Counted from the stretch's first letter, positions 29,203 to 39,057 are shown. The stretch is 64,000 nucleotides of DNA from Halomarina halobia (GCF_029338575.1 NZ_CP119992.1:1798001-1862000), one strand, 5' to 3'. Made by a program: numbers and translations. Notes: generated by a model from the sequence alone, not told the origin.

Positions 29203-30582
29203 ATGACCAGTCAGCAGGACCAGGCGGCGGCCGGGACGGCCGAGGGCCAGGGTCCGGTCGAGATCGACGAGGAACTCGCGCGACACCTGCGGAACAAGCG
29301 CGAGCAGCTCTTCGAGAAGTTCGACATCCGCGACGCGTTCCCTCCAGCGGTGCTCTCCGAGGCCGAACGGCGTACCGAGAGCGTCCAGCAGGAGATACAG
29401 GACGAGGTCGACGACCGGCGGGACCTCCGCGACCTGACGGCGTGGACGACCGACCCGATCGACGCCCAGGACTTCGACGACGCGCTCTCGATCGAGCGCG
29501 AGGACGGCGCGTACCGCCTCTGGGTCCACATCGCCGACGTCACCCACTACGTCCACCCGGGCAGCGAGATGTGGGCGGAGGCCGTAGAGCGCGGCAACAC
29601 CGTCTACCTCCCCGCGTACACCATCCACATGCTCCCGCCGGTGCTGGCGGAGACCGTCTGCTCGCTCGTGCCCGAGGAGGACCGGCTCGCGCACACCGTC
29701 GAGATGGTCATCGACGACGAGACGCTCTCCTACGAGTCCATCGACATCTACAAGTCCGTCATCCGGAGCGACGAGCGCCTCACCTACACGCAGGCGGAGA
29801 ACCGCCTCGACGACCCAGACGCCCCGCTGCACGAGGAGTGCTCGCTCGTCTTCGAACTCGCGGATCGGATGCACGAGCAGCGCAAGGAAGACGGCTCGCT
29901 CGTCCTGAACCCCGCACGGGACCGCGCCCACACCATCATCGAGGAGTGCATGCTGAAGGCGAACAAGGCCGTCACGCACGTGCTCATGTTCCAGCGCGGC
30001 GTCGAGGCGATGTACCGCGTCCACCCCCAGCCCACGCCCCAGGAGTGGGACCGCGCGCTCAAGGAGATCCAGGAACTCGACGGCGTGAGCATCCCGGGGG
30101 ACTCGTGGGACGATCCCCGCAAGGCGGTCAACGCCACGCTCGAACGGGCACCCGGCCGACAGCTCCACAAGATCCAGCGCGCCGTGATGCGCGTGATGCC
30201 GCGCGCGAAGTACATGAACGACCCCTTCGGCGGCCACCACGCGCTCAACTTCGAGATCTACGGCCACTTCACCAGCCCCATCCGCCGGCTGTCCGACCTC
30301 ATCAACCACTGGATCGTCCACGAGAACGACGTGCCCGAGGACCTCGTCGAGCTCTGCGACCGCGCCAGCGACAAGCAGAAGAACGCAGAGCAGTGCGAAC
30401 GCGAGTACAAGCAGTTCCTCCAGGAGGTCGGCCTCGACCCGTACGCCGTGAACAACCGCGGGCTGCGCGTCGTCGAGGACGAGGAGAGGGAGTCCGAGGG
30501 GACCGACGAAGAAACCGACGAGGGGACGGTGGAGGAAGCGGCGGTCGAGGCGGACGCCGAGACCGAGGGGACCGTGGAGTAG
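29203..30582 (+). CDS. RNB-domain 3'-5' exoribonuclease (RNase R/II-like)
   Basis: A 459-residue protein dominated by an RNB catalytic domain. TTDPIDAQDFDDALSIERED (about 86-105) supplies the clustered aspartates that bind the catalytic metals. It lacks the cold-shock and S1 domains of bacterial RNase R, so it is a compact archaeal form. The last ~45 residues are almost entirely Glu/Asp/Thr/Val and probably disordered. Start at the first ATG after the spacer. Confidence 0.9.
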   Translation: MTSQQDQAAAGTAEGQGPVEIDEELARHLRNKREQLFEKFDIRDAFPPAVLSEAERRTESVQQEIQDEVDDRRDLRDLTAWTTDPIDAQDFDDALSIEREDGAYRLWVHIADVTHYVHPGSEMWAEAVERGNTVYLPAYTIHMLPPVLAETVCSLVPEEDRLAHTVEMVIDDETLSYESIDIYKSVIRSDERLTYTQAENRLDDPDAPLHEECSLVFELADRMHEQRKEDGSLVLNPARDRAHTIIEECMLKANKAVTHVLMFQRGVEAMYRVHPQPTPQEWDRALKEIQELDGVSIPGDSWDDPRKAVNATLERAPGRQLHKIQRAVMRVMPRAKYMNDPFGGHHALNFEIYGHFTSPIRRLSDLINHWIVHENDVPEDLVELCDRASDKQKNAEQCEREYKQFLQEVGLDPYAVNNRGLRVVEDEERESEGTDEETDEGTVEEAAVEADAETEGTVE

Positions 30583-30599
30583 CGCGTTCCGCTCCCGGC

Positions 30600-30998
30600 T
30601 TACCGGAGAGCACCGGCCCGCCCGTCACGCTCACGATCGAAGGCGGCGCGTTCGGCTCGCAGCAGGTCGGCGGCGTCGGCGCGTAAGGCGCGTTTCAACA
30701 GCGGTTCGATCCGCTCCGTGGCGGGACCCGGCCCGACCACGTCCTCGTCCTGTCGATAGTCGACGAGACGGCTGTCGATCAGGGCCGGGAGATGATCGTG
30801 GTAGAGGGACATGTATATCCGAAGCCGTTCGTCCAGTCGATCGTCCGCGGGTTCGCCCGTCTCCCAGACCGTGAGTTGATGGGCGACGTCGGCGAGTTTC
30901 AGCGGCGGCGCGTAGAGATGGAGACAGTAGAGGAGGTATCGTCGCCGCCGATCGGCTAGCCGGGCCTCCCAGCCGGTGTCCGACTGGTCCTCACTCAT
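30600..30998 (-). CDS. winged-helix regulator-like protein (DUF7344 type)
   Basis: A 132-residue protein. ADRRRRYLLYCLHLYAPPLKLADVAHQLTVWE is the typical opening of the haloarchaeal DUF7344 winged-helix family, followed by RIYMSLYHDHLPALIDSRLVDYRQDEDVVGPG, its recognition-helix and wing region. Likely a DNA-binding regulator. The start is the ATG at 30998; upstream in-frame sequence is arginine-rich and non-conserved. Confidence 0.75.
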   Translation of the reverse strand: MSEDQSDTGWEARLADRRRRYLLYCLHLYAPPLKLADVAHQLTVWETGEPADDRLDERLRIYMSLYHDHLPALIDSRLVDYRQDEDVVGPGPATERIEPLLKRALRADAADLLRAERAAFDRERDGRAGALR

Positions 30999-31364
30999 CG
31001 TATCGCTCACCCCCGCGCCGCCGCGTCCGCTTCGCTCCGCCCGTGAGAGGAGCGCTGTCCGGCGACGGCTCGTCCGAACGACCGTCTGACCCCGTCCGCC
31101 GCGTATCCGCCCGATTGCTCGTGTACAACCCATGCATACCACTTGGTGATAACACTGATCGGGCACCCACCCTAAACGGGCGGGTGGTGGCAGTTCCTGC
31201 CGGCCGGCATTCGATCTCGCAGAACCGCGGCTGTAACCGGGGAGACGGTGAGCATCACGGCCGCGCCGATCGGGGTCGATCCGAACGCCCTCTGTCTCCG
31301 GGACGGCTACGGCCCGTCGTCTATCGGGGATCTCAACGCAACCGAAAAAACGGGGCTGAACCGC
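30999..31364. other. 366-base spacer
   Basis: No credible gene. It contains an A/T patch (about 31128-31160, with GTGGTATGCATGG on the minus strand) that could hold a distal promoter for the DUF7344-like gene. Confidence 0.4.
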
Positions 31365-31823
31365 TCACTCCGCCGTCGGTTCCTCGCGGGGCGGGACGGC
31401 CCCGATCTGTTCCATGAGGCCGAGCGAGTCGTAGTTCACCCAGGTCTCCGCGACCGTGCCGTCCTCGCCGATGCGGTGGACGGCGATGGCCGTCATCTCG
31501 ACGGGCGTGCCCGTCGGCTCCACTCCCATGAACTCGCCCGTGTGCGTTCCGCGCGCGGTGTACCGGAGGCACACCTTGTCGCCGGACGCGAAGAGGTCGT
31601 CGATGACCATCTCCTCGTCCGGGAAGCCCGCGCGGAACGCCCGGACCGTCTCCTCGAAGCGTTCCGGCCCGCGCGCGTCACCCGCGACGGCGGGATCGTG
31701 ACGGACGTACTCCGGGGAGAAGAACTCCGGGATGCGCTCGTAGCGCTGGTCGTTTACGACCTCCGTTACGAACCGCCGGACGAGGTCCATGTTTCGCTCC
31801 TCGATCGACTGCTGCGTTGCCAT
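31365..31823 (-). CDS. SnoaL-like ester cyclase family protein
   Basis: A 152-residue protein beginning MATQQSIEERNMDLVRRFV, with the SnoaL fold pattern: EYVRHDPAVAGDARGPE, FRAGFPDEEMVIDDLFASGDKV and RGTHTGEFMGVEPTGTPVEM. SnoaL-like proteins include polyketide cyclases and many uncharacterised hydrolase-like enzymes; no polyketide genes are nearby, so function is open. The start at 31823 gives the usual family length; a longer in-frame extension is non-conserved. Confidence 0.85.
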   Translation of the reverse strand: MATQQSIEERNMDLVRRFVTEVVNDQRYERIPEFFSPEYVRHDPAVAGDARGPERFEETVRAFRAGFPDEEMVIDDLFASGDKVCLRYTARGTHTGEFMGVEPTGTPVEMTAIAVHRIGEDGTVAETWVNYDSLGLMEQIGAVPPREEPTAE

Positions 31824-31953
31824 TACTTCCCCACCAAGTGTGAGGTTGGTCACGGGAAGAAATATCGATGACGGGCGGACATCCGACCAGTCGGACACGC
31901 TGATGATCAGCGAACCCACCCCCCACACATCGATTATCCTATAACTGACGCAG

Positions 31954-32685
31954 TTACCGTTCGAGGAACGCCCGGGCCGCGTCGCGGCAGGCCTCCGACG
32001 CGGCGACGCGCGCGAACCCGCCGGCGATCCGCTCGCGCTCGTCGGCGTCCGACAGCGCGACGGCGGCGTACGCCTTCGCCAGCCGCGTCGCGGGGGCCGG
32101 CGACTCGACGATCCGACCGACGAGCGTTCCGACCGCGTCGGGCAGTTCGTCCGCGGGGACGACGCGGTTGACCAGCCCCCACTCGCGGGCGGTGACGGCG
32201 TCGATCGGTTCGCCGGTGAGCGCGAGTTCCGTGAGCCGCTTCTTCCCGCAGAGGTCGCCGACGCGGGCCATCGCGTAGGGCGGGTACGCGCCGATGCGCG
32301 TCTCGGGGAGCGCGAACGTCGCATCCTCGACGGCGACCGCGAGATCGGCCGCGGCGACGAGTTCGAACCCGCCGCCGTAGGCGAGTCCGTTGACGGCGGC
32401 GATCACGGGGATCGAGAGCGTCTCCACGCCGTGGAGGCACTCGTACAGGCGGTCGCTCAGCGCGCGCACGTCGGCCTCGGTGTCCAGTTCGGCGAGGGTC
32501 GCGATGTCGTCGCCCGCGCAGAAGGCGTCGCCCGCCCCGGTGACGACCGCGACGCGGGCCTCGGCGCTCGCGCGGTCGAGCGCCGCTCGCAGGTCGTCCC
32601 ACCCCTCCAGGTGGAGCGCGTTCAGCTTCTCGGGTCTGTCGATGGTGATCCAGGCGACGTCGTCGCGCAGGTCAGTGCGGATCAT
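31954..32685 (-). CDS. enoyl-CoA hydratase/isomerase family protein
   Basis: A 243-residue crotonase-fold enzyme. VVTGAGDAFCAGDDIATLAE forms the oxyanion hole, IAAVNGLAYGGGFELVAAADLAVA is the signature, and FALPETRIGAYPPYA follows. One of the two usual catalytic glutamates is present in the ALPE segment; the other position is not obvious, so it may be an isomerase or another crotonase activity. The start at 32685 is directly before the conserved first strand. Confidence 0.85.
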   Translation of the reverse strand: MIRTDLRDDVAWITIDRPEKLNALHLEGWDDLRAALDRASAEARVAVVTGAGDAFCAGDDIATLAELDTEADVRALSDRLYECLHGVETLSIPVIAAVNGLAYGGGFELVAAADLAVAVEDATFALPETRIGAYPPYAMARVGDLCGKKRLTELALTGEPIDAVTAREWGLVNRVVPADELPDAVGTLVGRIVESPAPATRLAKAYAAVALSDADERERIAGGFARVAASEACRDAARAFLER

Positions 32686-33001
32686 GCCCCACCGACGGTC
32701 GGGAGGGTCTTGAGCGTGAGCGTCGGGTGAGAGGGACGAGGAGGGTGTCGACAGAGGGGACGGAGTCGCACCCGTCCCCTCTCGTCCGTCGCAGCGGTGT
32801 TGGGTCTCGCTCGCGGCCGAGCCCCTCCGAGGAGCAACCGGCCGGGGGCAGTCCCCGCTACGCCTCCCCGCGGCGCTCCGTGCGCCGGACGCGGGAGCCG
32901 TCTCCGTGCGGAAGTTCACCGACGCCGACGGGGCGATCACCGGATCGGAGTGGATCTACTCGGACGACGCGGGCGAACAGGTACGACGAGTCGATGATCA
33001 T
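32686..33001. other. 316-base spacer with a possible gene fragment
   Basis: No complete gene. Codons from GTG 32906 encode VRKFTDADGAITGSEWIY and run on to about 33000 in ordinary haloarchaeal codon style before losing character, so this may be a relic of a lost gene. I cannot name the parent. Confidence 0.3.
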
Positions 33002-33247
33002 CTATCCTGCATCCTCGTTTTCGAAGGCGTTACGGGCGGCGTCGAGCCGGTCGCGATCGCGCCCGCGGAGACGCTCGACAGCCGCCTTCGCGTCCTCGAC
33101 TTCCGCGTCCGAGAGGAGGCCGGCGACGTCGCTGGGGTGGGGACCGCGCGTCATTCGGCGCAGCGTCTCCTCCATCGTCTCGTCGTCCCGCTTGTGGGCG
33201 GTCAGCCACTCGTGGTACTCCTCCGAGACGCGGATGGTTTCACCATG
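33002..33247 (-). pseudogene. RHH/VapB-type antitoxin-like gene without a usable in-frame start
   Basis: The frame encodes GETIRVSEEYHEWLTAHKRD, then DETMEETLRRMTRG, a helical segment and an acidic tail, the pattern of haloarchaeal VapB-like antitoxins that begin M-x-T-I-R-V-S. Yet no ATG, GTG or TTG occurs in frame near this point. The ATG at 33246 is one base out of phase; one extra G would give M-G-E-T-I-R-V-S. A TATA-like TATATCC lies just upstream (about 33260). Either a one-base deletion inactivated it or the base is an assembly error. No toxin gene is adjacent. Confidence 0.5.
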
Positions 33248-33720
33248 CCATGTATTCGGATATACGGCTCTAAGAGCGTTACACCCCCTGCTTCCGTCAC
33301 CTGTCGCGCGACCCCCGGAAAGCCCGAGGGACCCCGCGGTTCCCACTGCAACCCCCCGGCTCCCGACGGGTTCTCTGTCGGTCTTTGACGGTCTCTGACC
33401 CCTCCTGTCGAACGCGATAGCAGCGACAGAGTGCTCCCAGCGGCCGACGAACGCCGACTTCGCGATGGACGTCGTGGTCGTGTTCGCCGCGTTCCTCGTC
33501 CCGACGGCGTTCTCGAGAACCGTGGCCGAGGTCACTGAATTCGACGGGTTTCGAGGGGCGAACGGCCCTCTCGCCGTGCTCATCGAGCGCCTCGCCACAA
33601 CCTCACGCATCGCTCGCTCGAAAACTCGCTCCTCCGATAGACTCGCCGGGAGTCACGCGAGCGTGAGCGAGCGTGACGTCGGCGAGTCCACGACTGACCG
33701 AACGAAGTGAGGGAAGGAAG
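33248..33720. other. 473-base spacer downstream of tRNA-Ala
   Basis: No credible gene on either strand. It holds the promoter region of the antitoxin-like frame and, near its right end, a hairpin whose arms resemble the tRNA-Ala 3' end. Confidence 0.5.
33640..33690. repeat. nested hairpin echoing the tRNA-Ala 3' end
   Basis: Arms GACTCGCCG (33640-33648) and CGGCGAGTC (33680-33688) pair perfectly and enclose GTCACGC/GCGTGAC (33652-33658, 33671-33677). The same GACTCGCCGGGA occurs at the 3' end of the tRNA-Ala gene 31 bases further right. Confidence 0.6.
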
Positions 33721-33792
33721 TGGACTCGCCGGGATTTGAACCCGGGGCCTCTTCCTTGCGAAGGAAGCGATCTGCCGCTGATCTACGAGCCC
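33721..33792 (-). tRNA. tRNA-Ala (anticodon CGC)
   Basis: 72 bases folding as a cloverleaf: acceptor GGGCTCG with CGAGTCC (one G-U pair), anticodon stem CTTCC/GGAAG with loop TTCGCAA giving anticodon CGC, T stem CCGGG/CCCGG with loop TTCAAAT, discriminator A. CCA is not encoded. It reads GCG alanine codons, common in this GC-rich genome. Confidence 0.95.
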
Positions 33793-33989
33793 GCATTATC
33801 GGATTGCCGCCGTTTCGTACTTGTACCTTCTGCTTTGGGTATCAGGATGCGGGGCGGTGTCACGACGGCACCGACGGCAGGCGTCGACCGTGTGAGACCG
33901 ACGCATACCTGTCGCTGTGCGGTCACGAGATAAACGCTTTGCTGGATAGCGAGCGCTTCCCCGGCGAGAGAGAACGGGAAGAGCCGACG

Positions 33990-34298
33990 TCAGTCCTCGA
34001 GGACGATCTCGATGCTGACGTCGTTGGGCACCTGAATGCGCATCAGCTGGCGCAGCGCCCGTTCGTCGGCGTCGATGTCGATGAGACGCTTGTGGACGCG
34101 CATCTCCCAGTGCTCCCACGTCGCGGTACCCTCACCGTCGGGCGACTTGCGGGTGGGCACCTGCAGTTTCTTCGTGGGCAGCGGGACCGGCCCCGAGAGG
34201 TTGACGCCCGTCTTGTTCGCGATCTCGCGGACGTCGGTGCAGATGTTGTCGAGGTCCGAGGGGTTCGTCCCCGCGAGTCGGACGCGTGCCTGCTGCAT
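33990..34298 (-). CDS. rpsJ: small ribosomal subunit protein uS10
   Basis: A 102-residue S10 ([20 protein letters not shown] onward, with [28 protein letters not shown]), which sits in the head of the 30S subunit. The length is normal. It begins immediately after the stop of the EF-1alpha gene, the usual archaeal tuf-rpsJ pair. Confidence 0.97.
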   Translation of the reverse strand: MQQARVRLAGTNPSDLDNICTDVREIANKTGVNLSGPVPLPTKKLQVPTRKSPDGEGTATWEHWEMRVHKRLIDIDADERALRQLMRIQVPNDVSIEIVLED

Positions 34299-35564
34299 CT
34301 ATCGTTCCTGGACGCTGAGGACCTTCCCGGCGGCGATGGTCTGGCCCATGTCGCGCACCGCGAAGCTCCCGAGTTCCGGGATCTCCGACGACGGCTCGAT
34401 GCTCAGCGGCTTCTGCGGGCGAACCGTGACGACCGCGGCGTCGCCGGCCTGGATGAAGTCCGGGTTCTCCTCGGCGACCTCGCCGCTCGCAGGGTCGAGC
34501 TTCTTGTCGATGGACTCGATGGTACACGCGACCTGCGCCGTGTGGGCGTGGAAGACGGGCGTGTAGCCGGCGGTGATGACCGAGGGGTGCTGCATCACGA
34601 CGATCTGGGCCTGGAAGGTCTCGGCGACCTTCGGCGGGTCCTCGGCCGGACCGCAGACGTCGCCGCGGCGGATGTCGTCCTTCCCGATGCCGCGCACGTT
34701 GAACCCGACGTTGTCGCCGGGGCGGGCCTCGGGGACCTCCTCGTGGTGCATCTCGACGGTCTTGACCTCGCCGCTCACGTCAGAGGGCTGGAACGAGACG
34801 TTCGCGCCCGTCTCGAGGATGCCCGTCTCGACGCGCCCCACCGGAACGGTTCCGATGCCGGAGATGGTGTAGACGTCCTGGATCGGCAGCCGCAGCGGCG
34901 CGTCCGTCGGCTCGGACGGCTCGGGGAGGTTGTTGAGCGCCTCGAGGAGCGTCGGGCCGTCGTACCAGGGCGTGTTGTCGCTCTTCTCGGAGACGTTGTC
35001 GCCCTCGAACGCCGAGGTCGGAATGAAGCTCGCGTCGTCCGTGCTGAAGCGGACCTGCTGGAGGAGCTTCTTCACGTCGTCGACGACGCCGCGGTACTTG
35101 TCCTCGTCGTAGTCGACGAGGTCCATCTTGTTGACCGCGACGATGAGTTCGCCGATGCCGAGGGTGCGCGCCAGGAAGACGTGCTCCTGGGTCTGGGGCG
35201 CGACGCCGTCGTCGGCCGCCACCACGAGCACGGCGTTGTCCGCCTGGCTCGCGCCGGTGATCATGTTCTTCACGAAGTCGCGGTGACCCGGACAGTCGAC
35301 GATCGTGAAGTAGTAGTTGTCCGTGTCGAACTCCTGGTGGGCGATGTCGATGGTGACGCCGCGCTCGCGCTCCTCGGCGAGGTTGTCCATCACGTAGGCG
35401 AACTCGAAGCCGCCCTTGCCCTTCTCCTCGGCTTCCTCGCGGTACTGCTCGATGACGTGCTCGGGTACGCTCCCTGTCTCGAACAGGAGTCGCCCGACCA
35501 TCGTGCTCTTCCCGTGGTCGACGTGGCCGATTACGGCCAAGTTCTGGTGGGGTTTGTCGCTCAT
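34299..35564 (-). CDS. tuf: translation elongation factor 1-alpha
   Basis: GTPase that delivers aminoacyl-tRNA to the ribosome. 421 residues with G1 GHVDHGKS (13-20), G3 [10 protein letters not shown]4 NKMDLV, then domains II and III. Acidic surface insertions are typical of halophiles. The start at [15 protein letters not shown] is the conserved one; a longer in-frame extension lies in the leader. It is cotranscribed with rpsJ. Confidence 0.97.
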   Translation of the reverse strand: MSDKPHQNLAVIGHVDHGKSTMVGRLLFETGSVPEHVIEQYREEAEEKGKGGFEFAYVMDNLAEERERGVTIDIAHQEFDTDNYYFTIVDCPGHRDFVKNMITGASQADNAVLVVAADDGVAPQTQEHVFLARTLGIGELIVAVNKMDLVDYDEDKYRGVVDDVKKLLQQVRFSTDDASFIPTSAFEGDNVSEKSDNTPWYDGPTLLEALNNLPEPSEPTDAPLRLPIQDVYTISGIGTVPVGRVETGILETGANVSFQPSDVSGEVKTVEMHHEEVPEARPGDNVGFNVRGIGKDDIRRGDVCGPAEDPPKVAETFQAQIVVMQHPSVITAGYTPVFHAHTAQVACTIESIDKKLDPASGEVAEENPDFIQAGDAAVVTVRPQKPLSIEPSSEIPELGSFAVRDMGQTIAAGKVLSVQER

Positions 35565-35779
35565 TGATAGCTCACGCGCAAAGGCGCTGTGGGGAAAGCT
35601 TTCGACTGAACCGGATAAAACGATTTCGAAACGATATACCGGGCACCCCGCCGCAGTATAGCGGTTTGGCACGCACTACCACGATTCGCAGGGCGCCGAA
35701 CGACCCCCTCTCTTCGGCGGGAATCACCTCGAACGGATCGGACCGGGGCGCGAGAGCGGGCGATCGGACGCCGTGCGAC

Positions 35780-36742
35780 TCACTCGAGCGGGGGGAGTCG
35801 CCCCACGTCCGAGAGCACCGCCGTCGCGGTCTCGGGACCCCCGGCTCCGCGGCCGCTGATGTTCAGCCGGCCTGCGTGGGTCGTCTCCAACTGGACGATG
35901 TTGCGCGTGCCGGAGACGGCGAGCGTTCCGTGCTCGGGGACGAGTCGCGGGCCGACGCGGATCCGCTCGCCCGCGACCTCGCCGATGAGGCGGATCGTCC
36001 GGCCGTCCTCGGCCGCGAGGTCGAGCGCCTCGCCGGGGACGTCGCTGATGCCCGTCACCTCGGCGTCGTCGAGCGTGAACCCCCGACCGGCTCCCGCGCC
36101 GTCGTTGAGCACGTTCGCGAGGATGACGCACTTGAGCGCGGCGTCGGTCCCCTCGACGTCGAAGGAGGGGTCGGCCTCCGCGACGCCCAGGTCCTGTGCC
36201 TCCGCGAGGACGTGTTCGTAGCCCAGGCCTTCGGCGGCCATCCTGGTTAGTATGAAGTTCGCCGTGCCGTTGAGCACGCCGCGGGCGGCCGTCACCTGGC
36301 CCGGACCGAGGTCGGCGATGGTCGAGAGCACCGGGATCGCGCCCCCGACGGTCGCCTCGAAGCGCACGCTCCCCGCGCTCTCGCGCTCCCGCGCTCGCAC
36401 CTCGTCGTAACGCTCGGCGACCGGCCCCTTGTTGGCGAGGACGACGTGTCGGTCGCGCGCGAGCGCCTCGACGACGTGGCCGTACCCCGGCTCGGCGTCC
36501 CCGAGCGTCGTCGGCGTCGCCTCCACGAGGACGTCGTAGTCCGCCTCGAGCGCCGCCTCGGGGTCGAGATCGCCGACGCGGCCGGCCTCCCGCTTCTCGG
36601 CGAGTGCCGCCTCGACGTCGAGCGCGTCGGCGACCGCCGCGGACCGCGAGTCCGCGAGCGCGACGACCGTGTGGCCGTACTCCCCGGCCAGTTCGGCGAC
36701 CGAGCGGCCGACCGCCCCGACGCCCGCGACCGCGAGCTTCAT
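35780..36742 (-). CDS. hom: homoserine dehydrogenase
   Basis: Reduces aspartate semialdehyde to homoserine in threonine and methionine synthesis. 320 residues: Rossmann MKLAVAGVGAVGRSVAELAG, LVEATPT, VVLANKGPVAERYDE, then the catalytic domain with GGAIPVLSTIADL, RGVLNGTANFILTRM, DPSFDVEGTDAALKC (catalytic Asp/Lys region). It has no ACT domain of its own; the gene just upstream encodes a separate ACT protein and overlaps it by 4 bases, so that protein is probably its regulatory partner. Confidence 0.93.
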   Translation of the reverse strand: MKLAVAGVGAVGRSVAELAGEYGHTVVALADSRSAAVADALDVEAALAEKREAGRVGDLDPEAALEADYDVLVEATPTTLGDAEPGYGHVVEALARDRHVVLANKGPVAERYDEVRARERESAGSVRFEATVGGAIPVLSTIADLGPGQVTAARGVLNGTANFILTRMAAEGLGYEHVLAEAQDLGVAEADPSFDVEGTDAALKCVILANVLNDGAGAGRGFTLDDAEVTGISDVPGEALDLAAEDGRTIRLIGEVAGERIRVGPRLVPEHGTLAVSGTRNIVQLETTHAGRLNISGRGAGGPETATAVLSDVGRLPPLE

Positions 36743-37266
36743 TGGGCACCTCCGGGCGTGAGCGGTTCGATGACCGTCAACCCCTTCTCGTCGGCGAGTT
36801 CGCGGACCGTCTCCAGGACGTGCTCTGCCTCCCCGGTCTGCGTGGCGAGGCGGAGTCGAGCGCTCGAGGTGCTCCCCGTCCCGTCGGCGGCCGTCAGCGT
36901 GATGTCGGCGACCGACGCGTTCGTGCACGTTTCGAGCCGGGAGAGCGTGTCCGAGAGGTCGGTCCGGACGAGGTCGCCGATGAGGAGCACCGTCAACTCC
37001 TCGCCGTAGCGCTCGGCTCCCGCCTGGATCACGTTCACCCCGGCGTCGCGGAGGTCCTCTACTATCTGGGCGAAGCGCTCGGGCGTCGCCTCGAGGTCGA
37101 CCTCGACGGGGATGTGCCCCCGGGGGGTGAGGTTGCCGCGCTCGTGGAATATCGAGAGGAGGTTCGCGCCGTTCCGGGATATCGGTCCCAGCGCGTTCAG
37201 CAGCTCGCCGGGCTCGTCGACGAGTTCGAGGCGCACGGTGTACGCCCGAACCACGTCGTCGCTCAT
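36739..37266 (-). CDS. ACT-domain amino-acid-binding regulatory protein
   Basis: A 175-residue protein with two ACT-like halves: YTVRLELVDEPGELLNALGPISRNGANLLSIFH (about 9-41) and a second one around residues 95-170. ACT domains bind amino acids and regulate metabolic enzymes. The stop overlaps the homoserine dehydrogenase start (ATGA), so feedback control of that enzyme by threonine or methionine is a reasonable inference. A CTTCTTAACC promoter-like stretch lies near 37321-37332. Confidence 0.8.
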   Translation of the reverse strand: MSDDVVRAYTVRLELVDEPGELLNALGPISRNGANLLSIFHERGNLTPRGHIPVEVDLEATPERFAQIVEDLRDAGVNVIQAGAERYGEELTVLLIGDLVRTDLSDTLSRLETCTNASVADITLTAADGTGSTSSARLRLATQTGEAEHVLETVRELADEKGLTVIEPLTPGGAQ

Positions 37267-37520
37267 CGACTCCACCGCCGCAGGGGGTCGGCGCGGCTCA
37301 TTGGCGTTGGCAAGCGACCGAAGGTTAAGAAGCCTCGCGCTCCCGCGAAGCGTTGCCGGTGTTTGCGGACGGGACACACGGTCGAACGGGCAGAGGGAGG
37401 GCGACTCCCGCGTCGAAACCGTCACCCGGCCGCGTGCACATCGGTCTGCGGGACGGCGGTACGGGCGGGCAGTACGAAGGCGGTAGAGGGTGAGGAGGAG
37501 GGCGGGGGAGACGACCGGGC

Positions 37521-37916
37521 CTAGTCGAGGTCGATGTTGGCCGAGGAGTCCGCGCGCTCGAAGATCACCTCGAGGATGCCGTTCTTGAACGTCGCCGTCG
37601 CGGAGTGCTCGTCGACGCGCACGGGGAGGCGGAGGCGCTCCTCGTACTCGCGGTGGTCGGTCGCGGCCGCGACGGTGAGCGTGCGGCCGTCGCACTTGAT
37701 GTCGATCGCGTCCTTCTGCACGCCCGGGAGGTCGGCGACGACGTAGACGCGCTCGTCGTCCTGCTGCGTGGTGATGTGGACGTCGTCGCCGAAGCCGGCG
37801 TCGTTACCCTGCACGTGTACCCCCACGTCGTCGCCCATCATATCGTTCATCATTCGACTCAGTTCCCGGAAGATGTCGTCGAAGGGGTCCCTGTCGTCCC
37901 TGTCACGAGGTCCCAT
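37521..37916 (-). CDS. Hsp20/alpha-crystallin small heat-shock protein
   Basis: A 131-residue protein. The N-terminal arm is charged (PRDRDDRDPFDDIFRELSRMM) and the alpha-crystallin domain covers about 50-128 (VYVVADLPGVQKDAIDIKCDGRTL, then ATATFKNGILEVIFER with the conserved G-x-L). These chaperones hold unfolded proteins for refolding. The C-terminal I-x-I motif is not evident (the tail reads ANIDLD). Start chosen at ATG 37916, giving the usual length. Confidence 0.9.
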   Translation of the reverse strand: MGPRDRDDRDPFDDIFRELSRMMNDMMGDDVGVHVQGNDAGFGDDVHITTQQDDERVYVVADLPGVQKDAIDIKCDGRTLTVAAATDHREYEERLRLPVRVDEHSATATFKNGILEVIFERADSSANIDLD

Positions 37917-37974
37917 GTAAGAACCCAGGTGCGCTCGCCGCAAAAGCCTTCTGTCTGTGCGCGTCCCGAGCGCC

Positions 37975-39027
37975 TCAGAGCCCGATTCCGAGCGCTTCGT
38001 CGGTCGTCGCCACGCTCTCGTCGGCGTCGGCCGCGCCGAGCACGGCGCGGATCGCGTCGACGTTCTCCGGCACCACGTCCGACTCCTGGTGGATGGCCTG
38101 AAAGAGGTAGAGGTCCGCTCCGGCGGCCGCGTCGCCCTGTCCCGCCGGCGCGACGCCGTCCTCGACGGTGATCGACTCCTCCCAGATGCAGTTCTCCCAG
38201 ATGTCGCCGCGCGGGCGACCCCGGTCCATCGCGAACTCCTTCAGCTTGCCCGCGCCGTCGATGTCGTAGGAGGCGGGTACGAGGAAGAGCCGCGACTCGT
38301 CCGCGAGCAGGTCGCGCACCTCCTCCGCGGTCGGGGCGGCGTCCAGCTGGACGTTCACGCTGTGGGTGTGCATGAGCGTCGCGGGTACCTTCAGCCCGAG
38401 CGTGTCGATGTTCAGGTCCGGGAAGATCGTGTTCACGTCCGGCCCGTGGTGGGAGGGGAGCGTGACGGGGTTCGGGAGGATGTCGTCGATCGGCCCCCGC
38501 CCGGTCTGTCCGGGGTCGCCGCCGCGGCGGACGAGCGTGACGCGCGCCTTCTGCACGCCGTAGGCCTCCTGTAGCGGGGCGAGCAGCCGCGAGAGCCCGG
38601 TCGTGTTGCAGGAGACGACGCGGACGTGGTCGGCGCCCTCCGCCTCGCTGTAGTTCCCGCGGGCGTTGAACGAGACGTCCACGAGGTCGGCGCTCTCGCC
38701 GCCCTGGTAGAGCGCGGGCGTGTCGTGCTCCTCGTACATCGACCTGTTCTCCGCGCCGATGCCGGAGGGGCAGGCGTCGACCACCACGTCGGCCGCGTCG
38801 ACGAGTTTCTCCACGCCGCCCGCGACGTCGATGCCCGCCTCGTCGAACTGCGGACGGCGCTCCTCGACGGCGGCGTACAGCGGGTAGCCCTTCGCTACGG
38901 CCGTCTCCGCCTCGAAGTTCGGGCGGGTCTTGGCGACGCCGACGAGCTCCATGTCCGGCTGGAGGGCGACCGCGTCCGCGACGCGCTTTCCGATCGTGCC
39001 GTAGCCGTTGATCGCGACCTTGATCAT
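37975..39027 (-). CDS. gap: glyceraldehyde-3-phosphate dehydrogenase, archaeal type
   Basis: A 350-residue archaeal (class II) GAPDH: Rossmann start [20 protein letters not shown], catalytic C140 in SCNTTG, and the downstream [15 protein letters not shown] and HTHSVNVQ motifs. It interconverts glyceraldehyde 3-phosphate and 1,3-bisphosphoglycerate, in haloarchaea chiefly for gluconeogenesis. A strong A/T-rich promoter (39058-39067) precedes the ATG by about 30 bases. Confidence 0.95.
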   Translation of the reverse strand: MIKVAINGYGTIGKRVADAVALQPDMELVGVAKTRPNFEAETAVAKGYPLYAAVEERRPQFDEAGIDVAGGVEKLVDAADVVVDACPSGIGAENRSMYEEHDTPALYQGGESADLVDVSFNARGNYSEAEGADHVRVVSCNTTGLSRLLAPLQEAYGVQKARVTLVRRGGDPGQTGRGPIDDILPNPVTLPSHHGPDVNTIFPDLNIDTLGLKVPATLMHTHSVNVQLDAAPTAEEVRDLLADESRLFLVPASYDIDGAGKLKEFAMDRGRPRGDIWENCIWEESITVEDGVAPAGQGDAAAGADLYLFQAIHQESDVVPENVDAIRAVLGAADADESVATTDEALGIGL

Positions 39028-39057
39028 GTACCTACCCGCCCGTCCCACAGCGACGGG

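Noticed and set aside
33465..33710. 81-residue plus-strand frame before tRNA-Ala
   Set aside because: No start signal, no family resemblance, and it runs through the nested hairpin; not supported as a gene.
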